Assembly (NCBI GenBank): GCA_934434925.1 | Contig: CAKSAC010000001.1 | Span: 1 to 64,000, forward strand | DNA from: an uncultured Eubacteriales bacterium | GTDB lineage: Bacteria > Bacillota > Clostridia > Oscillospirales > CAG-272 | Direction: 5' to 3' | DNA length: 64,000 bases | Shown: positions 30,430-37,317 of the stretch, piece by piece | Layout of the letters: each line of letters opens with the position of its first letter | How positions within the stretch are numbered: position 1 is the stretch's first letter | The notes under the pieces: model-generated | Told to the model about the DNA's origin: nothing | What the model saw: the letters and a program-made list of their open reading frames with translations, nothing else | The model's database searches: none | Position numbers and translations under genes: made by a program

Positions 30430-31830
30430 CTAACCGATGATATATCCCGGATATTGACCGGGATTTATCCGGCTTCCGAGATAGAGATCTTCGTAAACGG
30501 TGGTGATGATGTTCCAAGCGGCCGCGCCGACCACGCCGGCAGGGAGCGACGGAGCAAAAATGCGCTGAAACGCGATGACGGCGGCCTCGGTTCCGGGGCC
30601 GAACACACCGTCTGTTTCCGGTGCGGGAATCTCGGGATAGAATTCGGCGATAAAGGAAAGGTATTCTTGCAACAAAAGCACATCCTCGCCGGAGTCACCG
30701 AGGGTCAGCGTGGTGCCGGGAAAGGGAAGCGTATTCCCTTCCGTATAAATCAGCGGGATAGAGGAGACCATCCCGAGATAAGTATTATAGAGGACATCCC
30801 ATGTTTCCGGACCTACAATGCCGTCCGGGTCCAATCCGTATGCTTTCTGAAAAGCCAGAACCGCCTCGCGCGTCCGCGGGCCGAAATCTCCGTCAATCGC
30901 AACCGAAGGAACGGTGCTGACGAATTGGGCGATATAATTCAGATAATATTGCAGTACGCGAACGCCGGTTCCTTTTTCCCCTTCGGCAAGCACATCCGGA
31001 TAAGAAGAGGGAAGCTCTTCGATTTTCAGCCCTTCGGAATTCAGATCGCTGAGTCTTTTCACTCCGTCGTAGATATAGAGAATCTCATACCAGGTCGTTC
31101 GCCCGACCACCCCGTCCTCCGTAAGGCCGAACAAACGCTGAAACGTGCGCACGGCGGTTTCCGTATCGCTGTTGAAGATGCCGTTTATCGGGTAGAGTTT
31201 CGGTATTTCCGGGAAGTTGGTGGAGATCCGGTTCAACCGCACTTTGATCAGCTGCACGTTGTTTCCGACGCTGCCGCGCCGCAGGGGGATTTTCGGAGCG
31301 CTGCCATCGCGGTTCTTGACAGGAACATCGGTCATAATCTCAATATCGTTTCCGTAATATGACCGCAGTATTTGCAACGGCGAAAGACCGTTCTCCGCCA
31401 GCGAGACGCTCCCCCATTGGGAAAGACCGTCGCAACTGACCCGGATTCCGTCACAGTAAGCGGCAAAAAGCGGCTCTACGCGTCCTTTCCGACGGATGTA
31501 GGTGTCAAAGATTTCATCGACGATATGCGAGACGTTTTCAAAAAAGTTTCTTCCGTCCACATAGGCCTGATCAAAGGCCGTCAGATTCGTGATCTGGAAG
31601 TTGTAGCCCTGGCTGTAATAAAACTCGGTGTATACCCGGTTCAGCGCATAGGAGATCTGTGCGTGGATATTGGCGCGCAGGGAATTCTCCGGCCAGGTGG
31701 GGAACACTTCGCTCGACGCCACGTTTTTGATGTAATCCGGGAAGGAGACGGTGACATTGGCCGCGTCCGCGCTGGGGGCGCCGAGATGCACGGTGATAGT
31801 GGACGGGATGTAAGGCAAAAGATCAGGCAT
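30430..31830 (-). CDS. SpoIID-like/peptidoglycan-binding protein with three PG_binding repeats
   Basis: This 466-residue protein starts with a segment (ITVHLGAPSADAANVTVSFP, SLRANIHAQISYALNRVYTE, ...CDGLSQWGSVSLAENG) that resembles the SpoIID/LytB fold of cortex and septal peptidoglycan remodelers. Three PG_binding_1 modules follow (about 210-275, 310-375, 400-465), each with the DG.FG..T..AV..FQ pattern. There is no signal peptide or membrane segment, which is odd for a wall-binding protein; it could be packaged by another route or act in the mother cell. Its start overlaps the end of the upstream gene by 8 bases. Confidence 0.7.
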   Translation of the reverse strand: MPDLLPYIPSTITVHLGAPSADAANVTVSFPDYIKNVASSEVFPTWPENSLRANIHAQISYALNRVYTEFYYSQGYNFQITNLTAFDQAYVDGRNFFENVSHIVDEIFDTYIRRKGRVEPLFAAYCDGIRVSCDGLSQWGSVSLAENGLSPLQILRSYYGNDIEIMTDVPVKNRDGSAPKIPLRRGSVGNNVQLIKVRLNRISTNFPEIPKLYPINGIFNSDTETAVRTFQRLFGLTEDGVVGRTTWYEILYIYDGVKRLSDLNSEGLKIEELPSSYPDVLAEGEKGTGVRVLQYYLNYIAQFVSTVPSVAIDGDFGPRTREAVLAFQKAYGLDPDGIVGPETWDVLYNTYLGMVSSIPLIYTEGNTLPFPGTTLTLGDSGEDVLLLQEYLSFIAEFYPEIPAPETDGVFGPGTEAAVIAFQRIFAPSLPAGVVGAAAWNIITTVYEDLYLGSRINPGQYPGYIIG

Positions 31831-32275
31831 TGCGTTCCTCCGACAGAATAGACGGTTCCTGGTTCACAATCAGCAGTTCGTCGATCGGCCGGTTCCCGGC
31901 CGGGTCGTATTCGGGATGCGGAATCATATCGATCCGCTGAACCGAGGTCACGGTAGGAAAGATCGGCAGATTCAAAAAGGTATTGACATAAAAACCCTCT
32001 TTGAAGACTTGCAGGTTATATCGCAGGTACCCCGGCGGATTTCCGGGAGAACGGGAGAGGGAAATCGGCGGGGCCGGGAGAGCGATTTTCGCAGTCATTC
32101 CGCTTTGGTCGCTTGTAATCAGAAAGAAGATTTCCCGGTTGGCTTCTTCGGCTCCGTTGATACGGACATCGGCTCCTTCCAGCGGAAAGAATCCTCCCGC
32201 CGTGCGGACAATGGCGATAAGATAGCCGGGTTCCTCTCCGACAGCGGGCACTGCGGGGATCACATTTTCAGGCAT
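31823..32275 (-). CDS. Protein of unknown function heading the peptidoglycan-binding operon
   Basis: This 150-residue protein starts at ATG 32275, with GGAGG 6-7 nt upstream. It has the look of a carboxypeptidase-regulatory or Ig-like domain (GGFFPLEGADVRINGAEEAN, REIFFLITSDQSGMTAKIAL). No catalytic residues or signal peptide can be seen. Its stop overlaps the start of the SpoIID-like gene, so the two are translationally coupled. The name given is descriptive; I do not recognise a specific family. Confidence 0.6.
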   Translation of the reverse strand: MPENVIPAVPAVGEEPGYLIAIVRTAGGFFPLEGADVRINGAEEANREIFFLITSDQSGMTAKIALPAPPISLSRSPGNPPGYLRYNLQVFKEGFYVNTFLNLPIFPTVTSVQRIDMIPHPEYDPAGNRPIDELLIVNQEPSILSEERNA

Positions 32276-32385
32276 GGCGCATCCTCCGGTAAAAGATAGT
32301 ACAGTATATGCCGGAAAGAGGCGGCGGGTGCCTGATACCGAAAAGAAAGCATTCGGAAAAAGGTCGTTTTTCGTCCGGTCTGCTC

Positions 32386-32414
32386 TTGACAAGTCGGAAT
32401 TCATCCGATATAAT
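32386..32414 (+). promoter_or_regulatory. Strong sigma-A-type promoter of the PRPP-synthetase-like gene
   Basis: TTGACA (32386-32391) and TATAAT (32409-32414) are perfect consensus hexamers 17 nt apart, some 40 bases before the start codon. Confidence 0.85.
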
Positions 32415-32452
32415 TGATATGCAAATCGAATCATTACGGGGGACGTTTGAAT

Positions 32453-33574
32453 ATGAAAGAAAGTGCATACGGAGATCTCAGCCTCATCGCGATGCGCGGA
32501 TGTGAAGAATTCGTGGAACAGGTGGATTCCTATATTCAGGAATGGCGCCGGCATGACAGTGAAGGAACTTTCATCGCGGAAGCGACCTGCCCGCGTTTCG
32601 GTAGCGGGGAAGGAAAGGGGCTGATCCGGGATTCCATGAGGAACCGTGATGTCTACATTATTTCGGATGTTTTCAACCACGGCGTGACCTTTAATATGTA
32701 CGGCCATACGGTACCGATGAGTCCGGACGATCACTTTCAGGACATCAAGCGGATTATCGGGGCGGTCGGCGGCAAGGCAAAACGCATTACGGTCGTGATG
32801 CCGATGCTGTATGAAGGCCGTCAGCACAAGCGCACCAGCCGCGAGTCTCTCGACTGCGCGATTGCGTTACAGGAACTTTCCCGTATGGGCGTTTCCAATT
32901 TCATCACCTTTGACGTACACGATACCCGGGTGCAGAATGCCATCCCGCTTTGCAGTTTCGACAACTTCCGCTCCACCTATCAGATGATCAAGGCGCTGGT
33001 GGCGGAATATCCGGACATTGATTTTGACAAAGAAAAGATTATGATCGTCTCCCCGGACGAAGGCGCGATGGGGCGTTGCATGTATTATTCCTCCATGCTC
33101 GGGCTGGATCTCGGTACGTTCTATAAGCGCCGCAATTATTCGGTCATCATCGACGGGAAAAACCCGATTGAAGCGCATGAATATCTCGGCCATAACCCGA
33201 ACGGCATGGACGTAATTGTGGTGGACGATATGATCTCGTCCGGTGAATCGATGATCGATGTCGCCACGCAGCTCAAAGAACGCGGCGCAAACCGGATTTT
33301 CATCTTCACGGCTTTCGGTCTGTTTTGCAACGGACTTTCTCTGATGGACAAGGCATATGAAGAGGGCCTCTTTACCCGGATCATGACGACCAACCTGATT
33401 TACCGCACGCCGGAACTTCTTTCACGCCAGTGGTATCATGAGGTCAATATGTGTAAGTATGTCGCGTATATCATCGATACGTTGAACCATGATCAGAGCG
33501 TTTCCGGTCTGCTTGACCAGTCTAAACGGATCCGCAAACTGATTACGGAACATAATCGGAAAATGGGAAAATAA
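32453..33574 (+). CDS. Ribose-phosphate pyrophosphokinase-like protein (divergent Prs)
   Basis: This 373-residue protein resembles PRPP synthetase: IIVV-type PRPP loop VIVVDDMISSGESM (about 258-271), VFNHGVTFNMYG and the DVHDTRVQNAIPL segment. It is longer than canonical Prs (about 315) and the ATP flexible loop is altered: LYEGRQHKRTSRESLDCAIA in place of the usual RQDRK pattern. This subfamily is commonly annotated as Prs in Clostridia, but a second, canonical enzyme may exist elsewhere. If active it makes PRPP from ribose-5-phosphate and ATP. The start is ATG 32453 with a GGGGGACG site. Confidence 0.75.
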   Translation: MKESAYGDLSLIAMRGCEEFVEQVDSYIQEWRRHDSEGTFIAEATCPRFGSGEGKGLIRDSMRNRDVYIISDVFNHGVTFNMYGHTVPMSPDDHFQDIKRIIGAVGGKAKRITVVMPMLYEGRQHKRTSRESLDCAIALQELSRMGVSNFITFDVHDTRVQNAIPLCSFDNFRSTYQMIKALVAEYPDIDFDKEKIMIVSPDEGAMGRCMYYSSMLGLDLGTFYKRRNYSVIIDGKNPIEAHEYLGHNPNGMDVIVVDDMISSGESMIDVATQLKERGANRIFIFTAFGLFCNGLSLMDKAYEEGLFTRIMTTNLIYRTPELLSRQWYHEVNMCKYVAYIIDTLNHDQSVSGLLDQSKRIRKLITEHNRKMGK

Positions 33575-33615
33575 TCCCCGCGGGCTGTTATTTCGGAAAA
33601 CGCGCGCCGGTTTGT

Positions 33616-33690
33616 CGGTTCTTGCTTTTTGGTTTCCCGGCTCCTGCTTTTTTGGGTTCCCGGTTCTTGCTTTTTGGTTTCCCGGCTCTT
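33616..33690. repeat. Short tandem repeats of a 22-23 bp unit
   Basis: Units beginning CGG(T/C)TC(T/C)TGCTTTTTGG occur at 33616, 33638, 33661 and a partial one at 33683. They lie in the intergenic region after the PRPP-synthetase-like gene. No gene is seen between 33575 and 33895. Confidence 0.65.
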
Positions 33691-33711
33691 CCGACGGCCG
33701 CAATAGGACAT

Positions 33712-33774
33712 AAAAAAGGTCTGCACTTTCTCTCGTTCGCACCGATACCGAGGAATGCAGACCTTTTCTTTTTA
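33712..33774. terminator. Bidirectional terminator
   Basis: AAAAAAGGTCTGCA and TGCAGACCTTTTC pair around a loop of about 30 nt, between convergent genes. Confidence 0.75.
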
Positions 33775-33895
33775 TCCGGACGGCCGGGTTCTGTACCGGG
33801 GCCTCTTTTTATCCCTTCACCCGTCCTTGCGCTCCGGAGACGTAAAACGCCGGTTTCAGCCGCAAAAGAAGCCGGCATACCGGGCATCCTTGCAA

Positions 33896-35041
33896 TCAAC
33901 CACGGGAGGCAAACAAGGCAAGCAATTTTGCCCGTTTGGCAAGCGTTTCCGTGAAGATGAACTCTCCGGCCGTGTGACATCCGCCACCGGAAGGACCCAG
34001 GCCGCAAAGAGAAGGAACCCCCGCCAGTTGTGTGTAACAGGAATCCGATCCGCCGCCGGATTCTACCGGCGTTAAGGTTCCGAGACCATATTGCAGAGAA
34101 AGCGTCTGCATTTTTCGGAAAAGTTCCATCGTGGCTTCGGTTTTTTCCATCGGCGGTCGCGCGCTGACGCGCGTCAGGACAGAGGAGGTTCCCGGAAGGA
34201 AGGCGGTATTCGTGATTTCCTCAGCCGTTTTTTCAGCCGTTTTCATTTCGGCAAGAGTCGGTACGCGGATATCCAGGGTGAAAGAACAGGTTTGAGGGAT
34301 GATATTTCCGACCGTGCCGGCATGGATAATATTACAACTGTATGTCGAACCGGACTTCCGGCTTTTTTCTTCCAAGGCGAGAATCTTGTGCGCGGCCTCT
34401 GCAATCGGGTTCCGACAGTCAAAATAATGAATACCGGAATGTCCCGATATGCCCGTAATATCAATCCGATAGCGCAAAATCCCTTTGCGGGATACAACGA
34501 CCTGATCGTTTTCTGTCACTTCGCAGTTGAGCGCGCAAGGGAACCCGGCCGATTGCGTGCGGAAAAAGTCCTGTTCCTGCTCCCCGCCCAGTATGTTGGA
34601 GATTTCTTCATCCGAGGTGAGCAGGAGGCGGATATGCTTTTCAAACCCGCAGTCACGGAGCGCGCGCATCATAAGGAGCGCTACGGCGATCCCTCCTTTG
34701 CAGTCGTTGACCCCGGGGCCGAAAATCCTCTTTTCATCGCGTGAAACAGGCGGATCTCCGAAGATTCCTTTCTCATGTACCGTGTCCATATGTGCGAGAA
34801 GCAGGCAGGCTCTTTCGGCTCCCGGGTTCAGATCAACGGTCAGAAAATCGCCGCATTGCGCAAATTGAAAGCGTGTGACCTGGAATCCTTCCCGCCGGGC
34901 GAAATTTTCAATAAAACCGGCCAATTCGTCCAGCGTCGCCTTGTCCGCCGCTTTTGCTTCAAAGCCGCAGATCGTACACAGAAAATCAAGGTAACGTTCT
35001 TGATGCAGTTCAACAGACCGCATGATTTCTTTCGGTTCCAT
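33896..35041 (-). CDS. M20 family metallopeptidase (carboxypeptidase/deacetylase type)
   Basis: This 381-residue protein has the M20 zinc motifs: LLLAHMDTVHE (His/Asp, about 80-90), GVNDCKGGIAVALL (about 111-124), and SDEEIS (Glu pair, about 146-151). DIRVPT marks the dimerisation/lid domain, and PSLCGLGPSGGGCHTAGE carries the last His near the C-terminus. It is most like glutamate carboxypeptidase/peptidase T-type enzymes; substrate not known. The start is ATG 35041, AGGAG 5 nt upstream; a longer reading is not needed. A strong terminator lies between it and the regulator upstream. Confidence 0.88.
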   Translation of the reverse strand: MEPKEIMRSVELHQERYLDFLCTICGFEAKAADKATLDELAGFIENFARREGFQVTRFQFAQCGDFLTVDLNPGAERACLLLAHMDTVHEKGIFGDPPVSRDEKRIFGPGVNDCKGGIAVALLMMRALRDCGFEKHIRLLLTSDEEISNILGGEQEQDFFRTQSAGFPCALNCEVTENDQVVVSRKGILRYRIDITGISGHSGIHYFDCRNPIAEAAHKILALEEKSRKSGSTYSCNIIHAGTVGNIIPQTCSFTLDIRVPTLAEMKTAEKTAEEITNTAFLPGTSSVLTRVSARPPMEKTEATMELFRKMQTLSLQYGLGTLTPVESGGGSDSCYTQLAGVPSLCGLGPSGGGCHTAGEFIFTETLAKRAKLLALFASRG

Positions 35042-35088
35042 ACGTCTCCTCTTTATATGTTTTGTCTTGTATATTTCGTGGGGCCTGA

Positions 35089-35114
35089 GCAAAAAGGCGG
35101 CCGCGCGGCCGCCT
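35089..35114 (-). terminator. Intrinsic terminator of the response regulator gene
   Basis: The self-complementary AGGCGGCCGC-GCGGCCGCCT is followed by TTTTTGC on the minus strand, directly after the regulator's stop. Confidence 0.85.
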
Positions 35115-35124
35115 CTTTCACCAA

Positions 35125-35814
35125 TTATTGCAGGGTTTCAAATTTATAACCGACGCCCCACACGGTTTTCAGCGTCCATTTGTCGGAAACGCCTTCCAGC
35201 TTTTCCCGCAGACGCTTGATATGCACATCCACGGTGCGGCTGTCTCCGTAATATTCAAACCCCCACACCTTGTCCAGCAACTGGTCGCGGGTGTATACAA
35301 TATTGCAATGCGAGGCAAGGAAGTAGAGAAGTTCTAATTCCTTCGGCGGAATGTCGATCGGCTTATCTTTGATTTTCAGTTCATATTTCTGGCGGCTGAT
35401 TTCAATGTTTTCAAAGCGCACAACCTCTTCGCCGGTACTGCTGTGCGCGTTGCAACGCCGCAAAATCGCCTTGACTCTGGCGGAAAGCTCGTTCAGGTCA
35501 AAGGGTTTGATGACAAAATCATCCGCCCCGAGTTCCAGCCCCAGCACTTTATCAAAGACTTCGCCTTTTGCCGTTACCATGATGATCGGTTTTTGCGAAA
35601 TCTCCCGGATTTCTCTGCATACCTGGCGACCGTCTTTTTTCGGCATCATGATGTCGAGCAGAACAATATCGGGGTCAAACGCCCGGAAGGTATTGAGAGC
35701 CTCCACCCCGTCATAGGCGAGTTTTACCTTATACCCTTCGTTCTCAAAATAGAGGCGCATCATATCGCAGATGTTGACATCATCATCCACAATCAACAGT
35801 TTTGTATCGGTCAT
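35125..35814 (-). CDS. OmpR/PhoB-family response regulator (orphan)
   Basis: This 229-residue protein has a receiver with DDD at 10-12, phosphoacceptor D54 (VLLDIMMPKKDG), T81 and K103 (VIKPFD), followed by a winged-helix domain (YTRDQLLDKVWGFEYYGDSR, then TVDVHIKRLREKLE). All residues for phosphorylation are present. No histidine kinase gene is next to it, so it is an orphan here. The single-gene unit has its own promoter with a palindrome on the -10 box. Confidence 0.95.
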   Translation of the reverse strand: MTDTKLLIVDDDVNICDMMRLYFENEGYKVKLAYDGVEALNTFRAFDPDIVLLDIMMPKKDGRQVCREIREISQKPIIMVTAKGEVFDKVLGLELGADDFVIKPFDLNELSARVKAILRRCNAHSSTGEEVVRFENIEISRQKYELKIKDKPIDIPPKELELLYFLASHCNIVYTRDQLLDKVWGFEYYGDSRTVDVHIKRLREKLEGVSDKWTLKTVWGVGYKFETLQ

Positions 35815-35853
35815 ATCAAACCCCTTTCCGTATCGCAGGTCACAACAAAGCGC

Positions 35854-35876
35854 GTATACTTTTTGTTAAAGTATAC
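35854..35876. promoter_or_regulatory. Perfect 9-bp palindrome overlapping the regulator's -10 box (operator candidate)
   Basis: GTATACTTT and AAAGTATAC are separated by 5 nt. One arm covers the -10 hexamer and the other the probable transcription start of the response regulator gene, typical of a repressor or autoregulation site. Confidence 0.6.
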
Positions 35877-35898
35877 CACAAAAGCAAACGACTGTCAA
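35870..35898 (-). promoter_or_regulatory. Promoter of the response regulator gene
   Basis: On the minus strand TTGACA (35893-35898) and TATACT (35870-35875) are 17 nt apart. Confidence 0.75.
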
Positions 35899-35959
35899 GA
35901 AAGACCCGGAGAAAAGCAGGTGAAGAAACGGTGAATTTTTCGCTTTTTCCCGAAAAGGC

Positions 35960-35988
35960 TGGACAAAAGCGGGGAAATATGCTATACT
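35960..35988 (+). promoter_or_regulatory. Promoter of ychF
   Basis: TGGACA (35960-35965) and TATACT (35983-35988) are 17 nt apart, about 45 bases upstream of the start. Confidence 0.6.
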
Positions 35989-36032
35989 CACCGATATATA
36001 AGACAGAATATACAGGATCGGAAGAGAAAAAC

Positions 36033-37127
36033 ATGAAACTTGGTATCGTAGGATTGCCGAATGTCGGAAAAAGCACACTGTTCAACGCCCTGACCAATGC
36101 CGGAGCGCCGTCTGCCAACTATCCGTTTTGCACAATCGACCCGAATATCGGGGTGGTCGCCGTGCCGGATGTCCGGCTTGACCGGCTGGCCGAAATGTAC
36201 AATCCGGAAAAATATACTCCCGCCGTCATTGAATTTGTCGATATTGCCGGATTGGTGCGCGGCGCGTCTCGCGGAGAGGGCCTCGGGAACAAGTTTCTTG
36301 CCAATATCCGTGAAGTGGATGCTATCATTCATGTGATCCGTTGTTTCGAGGACGGCAATATTATTCACGTGGACGGCGCGATCGATCCGGTGCGCGATGC
36401 CGAAACCATCAACCTTGAATTGATCCTTTCCGATCTGGAAATCGTGGAACGTCGTCTCGAAAAAACGCAAAAACTGGCGCGCAGCGATAAAGAAGCGGCC
36501 AAGGAAGCGGCTGTGCTTGAAAAACTGAAAGCCGCGCTGGAAAACGGGGCCTGCGCCCGGACGGTTGAATTGGATGAAGAGGAAGAGGCGTTGATTACCG
36601 AGACGCGTCTTCTCACACGAAAGCCGGTCATTTATGTCGCCAATATTGCGGAGGATGAAGTCGGCGGGGAATACGAAAACAATCCGGCATACCGTGCGCT
36701 CCGCGACCACGCCGCGTCGGAACACGCCGGGATTATCGCGGTCTGCGCACAGATAGAAGCCGAGCTTTCGGATATGACGGAGGAAGATAAGCAGGCATTT
36801 CTGACCGATCTCGGCATAGAGGAAAGCGGGCTTGATAAATTGATCCGCGAGAGTTACAGCCTGCTGGGGCTTATCAGTTTTCTGACTGCCGGGCCGAAAG
36901 AAGTCCGCGCATGGACAATCAGCCGCGGTACCCGCGCTCCGCAGGCGGCCGGCAAAATTCACAGCGATTTTGAACGCGGATTTATCCGCGCGGAAGTCGT
37001 TCCGTATGAGACCCTGATGCGGGAAGGCAGTATGAACGCCGTCCGTGAAAAAGGGCTTTTGCAAAGCGAGGGCAAAGAGTATGTGATGCGGGACGGGGAT
37101 GTTGTCCTCTTCCGGTTCAATGTTTGA
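36033..37127 (+). CDS. ychF: Redox-regulated ATPase YchF (Obg family)
   Basis: This 364-residue protein has G1 GLPNVGKST (7-15), the DPNIGVVAVPD switch, DIAGLVRGASRGEGLGN (G3 DxxG) and NIAE at the G4 position. The NxxE replacement of NKxD is the reason YchF proteins prefer ATP. The C-terminal TGS-like domain reads VRAWTISRGTRAPQAAGKIH. It is a ubiquitous ribosome-associated P-loop protein. The start is ATG 36033; longer frames upstream are artefacts since the promoter lies inside them. Confidence 0.96.
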   Translation: MKLGIVGLPNVGKSTLFNALTNAGAPSANYPFCTIDPNIGVVAVPDVRLDRLAEMYNPEKYTPAVIEFVDIAGLVRGASRGEGLGNKFLANIREVDAIIHVIRCFEDGNIIHVDGAIDPVRDAETINLELILSDLEIVERRLEKTQKLARSDKEAAKEAAVLEKLKAALENGACARTVELDEEEEALITETRLLTRKPVIYVANIAEDEVGGEYENNPAYRALRDHAASEHAGIIAVCAQIEAELSDMTEEDKQAFLTDLGIEESGLDKLIRESYSLLGLISFLTAGPKEVRAWTISRGTRAPQAAGKIHSDFERGFIRAEVVPYETLMREGSMNAVREKGLLQSEGKEYVMRDGDVVLFRFNV

Positions 37128-37206
37128 TTTTCAATCCGGAAGGGTCGCCGCGCGGGCTTTCGGTTGCCGGTTCGGGTTCCTTGGCGCAGCGCACCTCATC
37201 ACAGAG

Positions 37207-37240
37207 AAAAGAGGCAAACCACAGCGGATGCCTCTTTTTC
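37207..37240. terminator. Terminator between ychF and comEC
   Basis: GAGGCA and TGCCTC pair around 12 nt, flanked by AAAA and TTTTT runs, so both strands are served. Confidence 0.8.
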
Positions 37241-37317
37241 ATTTTCGTCGGTTTTTTATATTCATCGGTTCTTTGTTTTCATCGGGTTTTTATATTCGGC
37301 CGGCGCTTTTGGCGTAT

